Below are positions 46,008 through 55,147 of a DNA stretch of 64,000 bases, in pieces. The stretch is from JACJXF01 sp964349045. GTDB taxonomy: Bacteria > Bacteroidota > Bacteroidia > Bacteroidales > GCA-2748055. The first letter of the stretch is position 1; every line of letters starts with the position of its first letter. The position numbers were made by a program, and so were the translations under genes. The stretch lies in assembly GCA_964349045.1 (NCBI GenBank), contig CAYGFI010000005.1, forward strand, positions 22,857 through 86,856, in the 5' to 3' direction. A model generated the notes under the pieces. The model worked only from the letters and a program-made list of their open reading frames with translations, made no database searches and was not told the DNA's origin.

Positions 46008-49000
46008 ATGAAAAAGACTTACTTCCATGCAGCATTAAGCTTGTTTTCGCTGTTTATTGCAATCCTATTTCTTTGTTCATGTACATTTTCCAATAGTGAA
46101 ACTCTCCCTGTTCAGAGCAGGTTTACATCTGCTCCTGACCTGAAAAGCCTGGCAGAAAGCTTTATTTCACCCCCGGACCATACCCGCGCCTGGGTATATT
46201 GGTATGTGATGGATGGCAATCTTACCTGCGAAGGGATTAAAGCTGACCTGGAAGCCATGAAACGCGCAGGAATTGGCGGAGCCATCCTACTCGAGGTGGA
46301 CCAGAATGTTCCCCAGGGTAAAACTTTGATGATGAGTCAGGAGTGGGTAGATCACTTTAAGTTTATCCACGAGGAAGCAATTCGTCTTGGGATAGAAATA
46401 ACACTGAATTCGGGTCCGGGTTGGACAGGCAGTGGAGGTCCCTGGGTGAAACCTGCAGATGCCATGCACTTCATAGTAGCAGATACCATCTCAATAAAGG
46501 GCGGGGGGTTTGTAAAAGTGCAACTGCCACAGGCCAAACCACTGGAGCCTTACTTTTCGTGGGTTTACAAAATAACACCCGGGATGGACTCCGTCAGAAA
46601 AAACTACTATACGGATCTGTTTACCCTGGCGTATCCAAAACCTGAAAATGGTTTATCTAGAATTCCAAATATTGCCAGCAAAGCGATGTATACACCCGAT
46701 GGTTATACACCTGTACCAAAAATTCCTGCGCCACCAGGCACAAGTTTGGAGATGGACAAGTGCATTGACATTAGCAGGTACGTAAATGCGGAAGGATTCC
46801 TCACCTGGGATGCCCCGGAAGGCGAGTGGTTGGTTTACAGGTTTGGTCGTACCCTCACAGGAATGCACACTATTCCTGCACCCAAATCCGCCTTTGGTTT
46901 TGAATGTTCGAAGTTTGACACTTCAGCGCTAAACAGGCACTTCGATGCTTACATGGCACCATTGGTTAGAGCAACCGGGTTGAAAAAGGGAGAGCATAAA
47001 ATGGGTTGGAACAGCATGCATATTGACAGTTGGGAAATGTGTACACAAAACTGGAGTAACGACTTTCGCAGGGAATTCATTAACAGAAGAGGATATGATC
47101 CTTTACCATTCCTGGCAACTATAACAGGAATAGTGGTCGAAAGCAGAGAAATTTCAGAACGCTTTTTATTCGACTACCGCCTCACAGGACAAGAATTAAT
47201 ATTGGAATATTACGTGCAACATTTTAAAAACGCCCTGGACCAGTATGGTTTTTCTTTCTCCAATGAAGCTTACGGGATGCTTACTGCGAATGCTGTTGCA
47301 TATGGAGCCATTGCGGATGTCCCAATGTGTGAGTTCTGGACAGATGACGCTTACAATATGTGGTTCAGCGTATTACAGGCAACTTCAGCTGCACATCTCA
47401 ATAATAAACCTGTTGTTGGCGCCGAATCTTTCACAAGCATTTGTGGCTTTCTTAATCCTGATACCATTTCATGGCGGATGAACCCAGGCAATATGAAAAA
47501 TCAGGCAGACTGGGCCTTCTGTGCAGGAATTAACCGACTTGCTTTTCATACATTCGCATTTCAACCATGGACTGACAAATACCCCGGCATGACAATGGGA
47601 GGAATTGGTATTCATTACCAGCGTACCCAAACGTGGTGGGAACTGTCAAAGTCATGGCACGATTACCTTGCACGTTGTCAGTATATGTTGCGCCAGGGTC
47701 AGCCTGTTGCCGATATACTCTACCTGATGAAGGAGGGTGCGCCTGATGCATTTGCACCTCCAACCGATGCTTTGGACGGAACTGCTAAGATGCCTTACCG
47801 CAAAGGTTACAACTTTGATGGATGTGACCCCGGAACCTTAATAAATAAGGCAAGTGTGCGCAATGGAAAAATTTCTTTCCCCGGGGGAATGGGGTATAGT
47901 ATTCTTGTACTGCCTAATTCTGAAACTATGACGCCGCCGTTACTGAGAAAAATAGAATCATTGATCAGGAATGGGGCTATCGTGGTTGGTTTTGCTCCTC
48001 ATAAATCCCCTTCCCTGAGTAATTATCCGGAATGTGATATGGAAGTTGATAAAATAGCCAAAGACACCTGGAAAGAGTTGACAAATAAAACCGGATCCGG
48101 AAATATTGGGAAAGGAAAACTGATAACTCCTGAAGTATCCGATACACTTGGAACAGGTTTCGATCTATTGTACCCAAAGTATGAAATAACATCAAAAATT
48201 CTTTTAGACATGGGTATTCGGCCTGATTTTGAAAGTAATAATTCACTTCGTTATATCCATAAAAAGACCGGCAGCATGGATATTTTCATGATATCAAATC
48301 CCGGGAATAAAGTTATAGAGGCAAATTGCATATTCCGTATAAAAAATAAAAAGGCTTCACTTTGGAATGCAGCAAGCGCGCAGATTGCTCCTGCCAGCGT
48401 ATATTCGACTGCTGATGGGAGATCTGAAATTGCCCTGAACCTGGATGCTGAGGGTTCCGTTTTTGTGGTATTCTCCGATGATGACAGCAGGCAGGTTTGC
48501 AATACTAACTCCCTCTGGCCGGAATTGCTGGAGGAAAAAGTACCGCAGGGTCCGTGGCAGGTTGAATTCCAGAAAAATCGTGGTGCTCCTGTAAAGGCAA
48601 AGTTTGAAAATTTATCAGACTGGAGCATAAACAGCGACGCAGGTATAAAATATTTCAGCGGGATTGCAGAGTATTCAAATACCTTTGAACTTCCAGTCGA
48701 AACTCTGAACATGCAAAATAAAATTTACATTGACTTAGGCCGGGTTGCAGTTATGGCAAGTGTAATGGTTAATGGGAAGCCGGTTGCTGAACTATGGAAA
48801 GCTCCATTTGTATGCAACATAACACAGTATGTGGTTGCCGGTAGCAATAATCTGAAGATCGCGGTTGCCAATGAATGGCCTAACCGTATGGCCGGTGATT
48901 TATTTGTTCCTGAGAATGAAAGAATAACTTTCTCCACATATAGCAATATCACTAAGGAATATAAATTGCTTCCTTCAGGATTAATGGGACCTGTGAGGAT

Positions 49001-49019
49001 ATTGACGTCTATACCCTAA
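46008..49019 (+). CDS. GH106-like alpha-L-rhamnosidase, lipoprotein
   Basis: This is a 1003-residue lipoprotein (FLCSCTFSN). It fits the GH106 family: DHTRAWVYWYVMDGNLTCEGIKADLEAM-type N-terminus (about 57-85), ITLNSGPGWTGSGGPWV (131-147), MHIDSWE (337-343), FSNEAYG (417-422, Glu420) and GAESFT (471-476, Glu473). Residues about 850-1000 form a galactose-binding-like beta-sandwich. GH106 enzymes remove alpha-L-rhamnose with calcium. The adjoining rhamnose mutarotase supports rhamnose release. The subfamily is broad, so other substrates such as different deoxyhexoses or uronates remain possible. Confidence 0.8.
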   Translation: MKKTYFHAALSLFSLFIAILFLCSCTFSNSETLPVQSRFTSAPDLKSLAESFISPPDHTRAWVYWYVMDGNLTCEGIKADLEAMKRAGIGGAILLEVDQNVPQGKTLMMSQEWVDHFKFIHEEAIRLGIEITLNSGPGWTGSGGPWVKPADAMHFIVADTISIKGGGFVKVQLPQAKPLEPYFSWVYKITPGMDSVRKNYYTDLFTLAYPKPENGLSRIPNIASKAMYTPDGYTPVPKIPAPPGTSLEMDKCIDISRYVNAEGFLTWDAPEGEWLVYRFGRTLTGMHTIPAPKSAFGFECSKFDTSALNRHFDAYMAPLVRATGLKKGEHKMGWNSMHIDSWEMCTQNWSNDFRREFINRRGYDPLPFLATITGIVVESREISERFLFDYRLTGQELILEYYVQHFKNALDQYGFSFSNEAYGMLTANAVAYGAIADVPMCEFWTDDAYNMWFSVLQATSAAHLNNKPVVGAESFTSICGFLNPDTISWRMNPGNMKNQADWAFCAGINRLAFHTFAFQPWTDKYPGMTMGGIGIHYQRTQTWWELSKSWHDYLARCQYMLRQGQPVADILYLMKEGAPDAFAPPTDALDGTAKMPYRKGYNFDGCDPGTLINKASVRNGKISFPGGMGYSILVLPNSETMTPPLLRKIESLIRNGAIVVGFAPHKSPSLSNYPECDMEVDKIAKDTWKELTNKTGSGNIGKGKLITPEVSDTLGTGFDLLYPKYEITSKILLDMGIRPDFESNNSLRYIHKKTGSMDIFMISNPGNKVIEANCIFRIKNKKASLWNAASAQIAPASVYSTADGRSEIALNLDAEGSVFVVFSDDDSRQVCNTNSLWPELLEEKVPQGPWQVEFQKNRGAPVKAKFENLSDWSINSDAGIKYFSGIAEYSNTFELPVETLNMQNKIYIDLGRVAVMASVMVNGKPVAELWKAPFVCNITQYVVAGSNNLKIAVANEWPNRMAGDLFVPENERITFSTYSNITKEYKLLPSGLMGPVRILTSIP

Positions 49020-49033
49020 TACCCACCCGGATG

Positions 49034-49096
49034 CATTTTGTGTAAACATATGTACAGTTTGTGCATTGTGTTTATATGAGATATAATTTACTTTTA
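49034..49096 (+). promoter_or_regulatory. AraC-type box D with -7 element, upstream of rhaM
   Basis: The box 49034-49068 has half-sites CATTTTGTG and CAGTTTGTG 21 bp apart, then TACTTTTA (49089-49096) exactly 20 bp later. It starts 14 bp after the GH106-like stop codon. It gives the rhaM-led genes a second, direct promoter inside the gene train. Confidence 0.68.
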
Positions 49097-49123
49097 TACT
49101 CAGAAACTCATAATTATAAACTT

Positions 49124-49438
49124 ATGCAAAGAGTTGCCTTCAAAATGCACCTGAAGCCCGGATGCGAGGCTGAATACGAGAAAAGACATAATGAAATCTG
49201 GCCTGAGCTGGTTGCTTTGCTTAAAGAAACCGGGACATCTGACTATTCCATATTCTGGGATAAAGAAACCAACATCCTTTTTGCCGTGCAAAAGTCAGAT
49301 GGAAAAGCCGCTGCAAAAGATCTGGGTAACGAAGCCATAGTTAAAAAATGGTGGGCATTTATGGCAGATATTATGGAGACCAATCCGGACAATTCACCGG
49401 TAGTGGTCAGTTTACCGGAATTGTTTCACATGGATTAA
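49124..49438 (+). CDS. rhaM: L-rhamnose mutarotase
   Basis: This is a 104-residue cytoplasmic enzyme, the same length as known RhaM. It interconverts alpha and beta anomers of L-rhamnose. RHNEIWPEL carries His22, matching the catalytic His of the family, and KWWAFMADIM is the conserved C-terminal motif. The start at 49124 (MQRVAFKMHL) matches the family; the frame open further upstream only reads through the promoter. A direct AraC-type promoter precedes it. Rhamnose isomerase, kinase and aldolase are not in the window. The next gene follows after 17 bp. Confidence 0.92.
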   Translation: MQRVAFKMHLKPGCEAEYEKRHNEIWPELVALLKETGTSDYSIFWDKETNILFAVQKSDGKAAAKDLGNEAIVKKWWAFMADIMETNPDNSPVVVSLPELFHMD

Positions 49439-49455
49439 ATTATAAAATATTTACT

Positions 49456-50556
49456 ATGAATTCCAGGGAAAGAGTATTACGTGCCTTTGGCAGGATCAAG
49501 GGCCTGCCAGACAGGGTACCTATTCAATTTGACTTGTGCAGACAGCTATCCGACCATTTTGGGAAAGAAATGGGGATACCGGTGCACTATACCGACAATC
49601 TTTATGAGGACGTGACTTATCGTATCAGCGCAAACGAGCTCCGTACTGCTATGGGCAGCGATGTAGTCATTACCGGTGCGTCAATTGCTGATGACTACAA
49701 AATTGTAAAAAACGAAAAAGGGATATGGAAAAACGAATACCAGATGGGAATGCGCCAGGGTAGTATCTATGTAGAGGTAATAGAATATCCTCTCGCACAT
49801 GCTGAAACAAAATCCGATATCGACAACTTCAGATTCCCCGACCCAAATGCACCGGGTCGCTACAGGGACGCTGAAAACCTGGTGAAAAAATACCACGACA
49901 GTTATCTTGTTTTTGGAGATATCGAGGTAACCATTTTTTCTCTTGCTCAGCAACTCGTTGGCATGGAAAAATTGTTGGTGGATATGATGATGGAAGCTGA
50001 GTATGTTATTCCTCTTTTTGAAGCATGCACTGAGTTCCAGACCAAAGCAGGATTGAACCTAATCGACAAGGGAGTAGATGCCATATGGGCAGGGGATGAT
50101 TTTGGAACGCAGAATAGTCTTATCATGGCTCCTGAGACGTTCCGGTCCCAGCTCAAACCCCTTTACGAACACATGAATAATACGTTCAAAGCTGCAAAAA
50201 AAGACATTATCCCCATTCTTCACTGTGATGGTGCTGTGAGCGAACTCCTTGCAGATATAAGTGAAATGGGATATGAAGTATTTAACCCGGTTCAGCCGGG
50301 AGTACCCGGACATCTTCCGCAGGATCTCAAAGACAGATTTGGAAATATCTTTTCATTCTGGGGTGCAATAGACCAGCAGGACTTAATGCCTAAAGCCAGC
50401 GATGCTGAATTTGAAAAAGATATTATTGAAAAAATAAGCATACTCGGGAAAAACGGCGGATATATGATTTCACCAGCACATATTATTCAGAATGATGTTT
50501 CACCGGAAAGGGTAAAACTATTTATTGGACTATGCAAAAAACATGGGAAATATTAA
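49456..50556 (+). CDS. Uroporphyrinogen-decarboxylase-family (UROD/MtaA-like) protein
   Basis: This is a 366-residue cytoplasmic barrel of the UROD superfamily, which includes haem-pathway decarboxylases and the corrinoid:coenzyme methyltransferases MtaA/MtbA/CmuA. The start at ATG 49456 (MNSRERVLRAFGR) is the family N-terminus. Motifs: WAGDDFGTQ, PILHCDGAVSELL (His256-Cys257-Asp258) and GGYMISPAHIIQ (His342). The methyltransferase zinc site is H-x-C plus a later Cys; here the Cys is shifted by one and the later Cys is His, so metal binding would differ. A role in glycan use is inferred from the locus. Confidence 0.8.
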   Translation: MNSRERVLRAFGRIKGLPDRVPIQFDLCRQLSDHFGKEMGIPVHYTDNLYEDVTYRISANELRTAMGSDVVITGASIADDYKIVKNEKGIWKNEYQMGMRQGSIYVEVIEYPLAHAETKSDIDNFRFPDPNAPGRYRDAENLVKKYHDSYLVFGDIEVTIFSLAQQLVGMEKLLVDMMMEAEYVIPLFEACTEFQTKAGLNLIDKGVDAIWAGDDFGTQNSLIMAPETFRSQLKPLYEHMNNTFKAAKKDIIPILHCDGAVSELLADISEMGYEVFNPVQPGVPGHLPQDLKDRFGNIFSFWGAIDQQDLMPKASDAEFEKDIIEKISILGKNGGYMISPAHIIQNDVSPERVKLFIGLCKKHGKY

Positions 50557-50695
50557 TTGCGATTAAATTCATTTATTAAATAATACACCATTTATTAATA
50601 ATTATAGTTTTGGAATTGAGGATTTTACAGGCAGAAGAAAACTTTTTAATTCCCAAATCTCCAATCCGAAATCCGAAATAACAAATATCATTACA

Positions 50696-51928
50696 ATGAA
50701 TAAAAAACAATTGCTACCAGTTGCTTTATTACTTGCCCTGACTTCCGGATGTAACAAATTAAAGGAACAGAAAATAGACGTTGCCGCATACTACTGGCCT
50801 GCATATCATGTTGACCCAAGATTTGAAGAAATGGGTATTTTCAAGGATGGCAAAGGTGAATGGGAAGTAATATACAATGCCGTTCCCAAATTTGAGGGAC
50901 ACGATCAACCCCTTGTGCCTTCGTGGGGTTATGAAGATGAAAGTGACCCCTTGGTGGTAGCCAAAAAGATCGAAACTGCAGTTTCATATGGAGTAAACGT
51001 CTGGGCCGTTGACTGGTATTGGTATGAAGGACGTCCTTTTTTACAGGGTTTCCTTGATAAGGGACTTCTTAAAGCAGCCAATAAAGACAAAATGAAGTTC
51101 TACCTTATGTGGGCAAACCATGATATGAATGCATATCTTGACCAGAAAGCACACAAGAAAGATTCGATATTTTTTTATGGGGGAGTTGATATGGAAATGT
51201 TTGAAAAAATCTCTGACATGTTTGTTAATTACTTCAAAGAGCCAAACTATTATAAAATAGACGGGAAACCAGTTTTCAGCCTTTACCTTTTAGATACATT
51301 TATTAAAGGAATTGGTGGTGTAAAAAATGCCAAAAACGCTTTTGAATCATTCAGGAAAAAAACCATTGAAGCAGGTTTTCCCGGTCTGCATTTGCAAGCC
51401 ATTATACACGAATGGGTACCCTCAACACTGGAAGGTGTTGAAGATGTTAATTCTCAGAATGATGTACTGGAATACTTTGGTTTCAACAGCATTACAAACT
51501 ACCAGTGGATTCATTATGTGCCTATTAAACCCCGCCAGGATTATACGGAGTACGCTGAGGAAGCTGTAAAACATTTTGACAAATACGGTTCTGATTTTAC
51601 CATTCCTTATTTCCCGCACGTTTCTGTGGGCTGGGATTGCAATGACCGGTTCCCAAATGATGATCCCAATCCATCTGTACCACCCAAAGAACTTTATCCG
51701 AATATAATGGACAAGGGAGTACAGAATACGGTTGTAAATCGTTCGCCGATTGCATTTAAGGAAGCCTTGGAAAAGGCAAAAGAGTATCTTAAAAAACATC
51801 CGGATCAGCCTCAGATAATTTCTATTAACTCATGGAATGAATGGAGCGAAGGCAGTTACCTGGAACCAGACACAATTCGCGGCTACAAATACCTGGAGGC
51901 AGTAAAAGAAGTGGTTCTCGAACCTTAA
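50696..51928 (+). CDS. WbsX/GH99-like lipoprotein, likely glycoside hydrolase
   Basis: This is a 410-residue lipoprotein (ALTSGCNKL). The same barrel plan as at 43592: AAYYWPAYHV, FEGHDQPLVPSWGYEDESDP, WAVDWYWYEG, FYLMWANHDM and WNEWSEGSYLEPD (380-392). Compared with its relative it has a longer acidic loop near HKKDSIFFYGGVDM. It lies between the two UROD-family genes. Exported glycan cleavage is the preferred reading; transferase activity is less likely because of the lipoprotein signal. Confidence 0.8.
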   Translation: MNKKQLLPVALLLALTSGCNKLKEQKIDVAAYYWPAYHVDPRFEEMGIFKDGKGEWEVIYNAVPKFEGHDQPLVPSWGYEDESDPLVVAKKIETAVSYGVNVWAVDWYWYEGRPFLQGFLDKGLLKAANKDKMKFYLMWANHDMNAYLDQKAHKKDSIFFYGGVDMEMFEKISDMFVNYFKEPNYYKIDGKPVFSLYLLDTFIKGIGGVKNAKNAFESFRKKTIEAGFPGLHLQAIIHEWVPSTLEGVEDVNSQNDVLEYFGFNSITNYQWIHYVPIKPRQDYTEYAEEAVKHFDKYGSDFTIPYFPHVSVGWDCNDRFPNDDPNPSVPPKELYPNIMDKGVQNTVVNRSPIAFKEALEKAKEYLKKHPDQPQIISINSWNEWSEGSYLEPDTIRGYKYLEAVKEVVLEP

Positions 51929-51992
51929 TGATTTGAAAGGATTAACTTTACCCTAATTTTGGAAAAGATTCAATAGTTGCAAAAAAGATAAT

Positions 51993-53159
51993 ATGTCCAA
52001 AGAAACTATGACCCCGCGTGAAAGGGTAAACGCAGCATTAAATCATCAGGAGACCGACAGGATTCCGATCGATTTAGGTGGTTTTCAAACAGGCATCCAT
52101 AAAATTGCCTATAAGGATTTAATCAGTTATTTAGGGATCAGGGAAGAAATCGAAATGCTTGACCCGGTTCAGCAAATCGTGAAACCCAGTGAGATCATTT
52201 TACAAAAATTTCACGTGGATGTAAGATATATTACAGCCCATGGTCCTGACAGTTTCAAGGGAGGAATTGAGCAAAATGTAAGAAACGGAAGGTTATGGCA
52301 TGATTTAAAAGATGAGTTCGGTGTGGTCTGGTCAATGCCCGATGATCAGCAGCTGTTCATGGATATTTCTCATCATCCCCTTGCAAATGCAAGCATTGAG
52401 GATATTGCAGCTTATCCGTTTCCCGATGGTACCGATAAATCCAGGTTCAGAGGCGTTCGTGAAGCTGCTTTGAAACTTCGTAATGAAACTGATTATGCCA
52501 TATCTACCGGCATAGGAGGTGTGACTTACGAATACTGCTGGTACCTGAGAGGATTGGAACAATGGTACTTTGATATGCTTGCCAACCCTGAATTTTGTGA
52601 GGCTTTACTTGATCAGACGTTAAAATTCTGGTGCAATTATTATACCGGCTTTATGCAAGCAGTGGGGGATATTGTTGATATTGTAATGATAGGTGATGAC
52701 CTTGCCGGACAGAGCGGACCTCTCTTTTCTCCTGAATTTTACCGGGCGGTTGTTAAACCCCGCCATAAGAAACTTGTACAGTATATACGTTCTTTAACCA
52801 AAGCGAAGATATGGTATCATACCTGCGGCTCATGTGTGGAATATATACCTGATCTGATTGACAATGGCGTAGATATTCTCAATCCTGTTCAGACCAGTGC
52901 CGAAAATATGGATCCTGTTTATTTGAAAAAACAATATGGCAATCACATCGTTTTCTGGGGAGGTGGTGTTGATTCACAGCATGTATTACCTTTTGCTACA
53001 CCCGATAAAGTGAAAAAGGACGTTCAAAGGGCTATTGAAATCTTTAAAAATGGAGGAGGGTATGTCTTCAATAATATTCATAATATCCAGTCGGGCGTAC
53101 CTCCTGAAAATATTGTGGCTATGTATGAAGCGGCCTATGAGTCTGGATTCTATAAATAG
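51993..53159 (+). CDS. Uroporphyrinogen-decarboxylase-family (UROD/MtaA-like) protein
   Basis: This is a 388-residue cytoplasmic UROD-superfamily barrel. MTPRERVNAALNHQETDRIPIDLGG is the typical start, then MIGDDLAGQSGPLFSPEFY, and WYHTCGSCVEYIPDLI with His276-x-Cys278 intact plus Cys281, and GGYVFNNIHNIQSGVPPENI with His363. The H-x-C-G text matches the zinc motif of corrinoid-dependent methyltransferases better than the paralogue at 49456 does, but the second Cys is replaced by His. No corrinoid protein or reductive activase gene is nearby. It may act on O-methyl sugars, or be an isomerase/decarboxylase-like enzyme; the function is open. Confidence 0.8.
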   Translation: MSKETMTPRERVNAALNHQETDRIPIDLGGFQTGIHKIAYKDLISYLGIREEIEMLDPVQQIVKPSEIILQKFHVDVRYITAHGPDSFKGGIEQNVRNGRLWHDLKDEFGVVWSMPDDQQLFMDISHHPLANASIEDIAAYPFPDGTDKSRFRGVREAALKLRNETDYAISTGIGGVTYEYCWYLRGLEQWYFDMLANPEFCEALLDQTLKFWCNYYTGFMQAVGDIVDIVMIGDDLAGQSGPLFSPEFYRAVVKPRHKKLVQYIRSLTKAKIWYHTCGSCVEYIPDLIDNGVDILNPVQTSAENMDPVYLKKQYGNHIVFWGGGVDSQHVLPFATPDKVKKDVQRAIEIFKNGGGYVFNNIHNIQSGVPPENIVAMYEAAYESGFYK

Positions 53160-53194
53160 CCTTATTTGAGGAAGGTGTTACCTAATCCTAAAGA

Positions 53195-53212
53195 AAGGAT
53201 AGTTTTATCCTT
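53195..53212 (+). terminator. Short hairpin after the second UROD-family gene
   Basis: AAGGATA (53195-53201) and TATCCTT (53206-53212) form a 7-bp stem with a 4-nt loop, followed by CAGCTTATTTTTT. It is a weak terminator or attenuator in the 112-bp gap before the dioxygenase gene. Confidence 0.45.
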
Positions 53213-53271
53213 CAGCTTATTTTTTGAAACATCCATTTTAGTAATGTTTATTTTAAATAATTCAACTTATT

Positions 53272-54102
53272 ATGAAAACGATACTTAATGCACAGCAAAT
53301 TGAATCATTCCGGGAAAATGGATTCCTGCTGGTAAAAAACCTTTTAAATGAAGCCGAATTGTCTTTCTGGCGGGAAGCAGTTACAGAAGCAATGGCGCAG
53401 CGAGGCGGGAAAAAAATACCTGGCAGTGATATCAAGGTTGGAGAAGATGATGGAATTAATAAAGACAGCGATTACTTTGCAAAAGTATTCGACCAGATGA
53501 TTAACCTTTGGCAAACCAACGAAAAGATAAAAAAAATAATGCTGGATGAAAATCTTGGCAAAATGGCAGCTGATTTAGCAGGCTGGGAAGGTACCAGGAT
53601 ATGGCACGATCAGTCTCTTGTAAAACGCCCATGGGCAAATCCAACATCCTGGCACCTGGATACTCCTTTCTGGTCTTTTAGCGACAGACGGGCTTTATCG
53701 ATATGGGTGGCATTGGATGATGCTACGCTTGAAAATGGCTGCCTGTATTTTATTCCGGGTTCATATCATACCACTAAATTGGAAAATCCCGGAATAGAAA
53801 AAAATATGGATGCTATTTTTGAGTCTTATCCGGGATTCATAAAAGCAAAATCTGTTGCTGTGCCTATGAAAGCAGGAAGTTGTTCCTTTCATAATGGATT
53901 AACCATTCATGGGGCAGGTGCAAATATGACAAATGGTTTCAGGCGGGCAATGACCTGCGCTTACATGCCTGACGGGGCAATATTTAACGGCATAAAAAAT
54001 ATTTTAAGTGATGAGCAGGTGTCGAAACTTCACATCGGCGACCTGCTGATTGATGAGTCGCAAAACCCGTTAATTTATTCAAGTTCCAATAATAAAAAAT
54101 AA
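53272..54102 (+). CDS. Phytanoyl-CoA dioxygenase (PhyH)-family Fe(II)/2-oxoglutarate oxygenase
   Basis: This is a 276-residue cytoplasmic enzyme with the double-stranded beta-helix of the PhyH family. SWHLDTPFW supplies His128 and Asp130, TIHGAG supplies the distal His213 of the iron triad, and NGFRRAM (Arg224/Arg225) fits the 2-oxoglutarate carboxylate. It probably hydroxylates a small substrate using oxygen and 2-oxoglutarate. In this locus oxidative O-demethylation or hydroxylation of a modified sugar is a reasonable guess. It implies at least occasional oxygen availability for this organism. Confidence 0.87.
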   Translation: MKTILNAQQIESFRENGFLLVKNLLNEAELSFWREAVTEAMAQRGGKKIPGSDIKVGEDDGINKDSDYFAKVFDQMINLWQTNEKIKKIMLDENLGKMAADLAGWEGTRIWHDQSLVKRPWANPTSWHLDTPFWSFSDRRALSIWVALDDATLENGCLYFIPGSYHTTKLENPGIEKNMDAIFESYPGFIKAKSVAVPMKAGSCSFHNGLTIHGAGANMTNGFRRAMTCAYMPDGAIFNGIKNILSDEQVSKLHIGDLLIDESQNPLIYSSSNNKK

Positions 54103-54148
54103 CAGGACGAAGATTCAAAATAATTTTTTAAAGTCATATCCTGAATAA

Positions 54149-55126
54149 ATGAAATCTCTGCAAATCATAATGTTTTCAGTGGTAATTATTTTAAGCCTTT
54201 CATCAAATTCAGGGGCCCAAATAAATCATACGGTTCACATTTTACTGCCCGGTCATTTACCCCCGCCTTCAATTTGTATGATTACAGTTGATCCAGTGGC
54301 TGAAAAAAATATAATTGTCTGGGAAAAGACAATCGGTATTGGAATTAGCAGCTATAATGTTTACAGAGAAGTTCGGGTTCGCAATAATTATGTTTTCCTG
54401 GGAAATGTTCCGTTTCTTCAGATATCTGCTTTTACCGATACTAACTCTTTTCCTCAAAGACAACAGTACAGGTATAAAATCAGCGCGATTGATACCTGCG
54501 GAAATGAATCAGCAATGAGTCCAGATATCAAGCCTTTTTTTCTCTCCGTATTTTTCTGTTCAGAAGGTAATTGCTTAGCCTGGGAACCCAGTAAGGAAAA
54601 TGAAGTGGAATGCCTTTTCAATACTATTATTATATACAGGGGGACTGATCCCCTTATGCTTTTTCCTGTCGACACTATTCCGGCATTCAATAGTACGTAT
54701 GTTGATCTAAAGGAAAATCTTCTTTATAATGGGAAAATATATTACAGAATTGCTGGCGTTAAAGAAATCCCTTGTAATGCTGATCAACTAAGCAATAATA
54801 ACAATGCTGAGATAATCTACTCCCAGGTATTCTCTAACCTGGTGAGCTTATACCGGGATCCGACTAATTTTATATCGATTGAATATTCCGGGAAAATCAG
54901 CATTTCACCGAATCCCTTTGAAAATGAAACGATTTTAAAATGGGAAAACACTCCTTATGGAAATTCCGATCTGTTTTTATACGACCTGAAAGGAACACTG
55001 ATTAAAAAGATTTCCGGTCTGGAAAAAAGTGAATATATACTACAAAGGGAGAATCTCCCGGGTGGGTGTTATATTATTGAAATAAAAGGAAATAAAAGAT
55101 ATTATGGAAAGCTTTTGGTAGTTTAA
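54149..55126 (+). CDS. T9SS-secreted fibronectin-III-like protein
   Basis: This is a 325-residue exported protein with a signal peptide ending near SGAQ (residue 24). Two fibronectin-type-III-like beta domains (SSYNVYREV, YRYKISAIDTCGN; and EVECLFNTIIIYRGTD, KIYYRIAGVKEI) are followed by a T9SS sorting tail (ISISPNPFENETILKW, LYDLKGTLIKKIS, GGCYIIEIKGN). There is no catalytic motif. It may be a surface scaffold or binding partner for the secreted glycosidase encoded 21 bp downstream. Confidence 0.7.
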   Translation: MKSLQIIMFSVVIILSLSSNSGAQINHTVHILLPGHLPPPSICMITVDPVAEKNIIVWEKTIGIGISSYNVYREVRVRNNYVFLGNVPFLQISAFTDTNSFPQRQQYRYKISAIDTCGNESAMSPDIKPFFLSVFFCSEGNCLAWEPSKENEVECLFNTIIIYRGTDPLMLFPVDTIPAFNSTYVDLKENLLYNGKIYYRIAGVKEIPCNADQLSNNNNAEIIYSQVFSNLVSLYRDPTNFISIEYSGKISISPNPFENETILKWENTPYGNSDLFLYDLKGTLIKKISGLEKSEYILQRENLPGGCYIIEIKGNKRYYGKLLVV

Positions 55127-55147
55127 TTTAACTTTTATAACTTATAA

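Noticed and set aside
49456..53159. Haem-pathway uroporphyrinogen decarboxylases (HemE)
   Set aside because: No other haem genes are near, both proteins depart from HemE text, and the H-x-C/HCD motifs fit the wider UROD/methyltransferase family instead.
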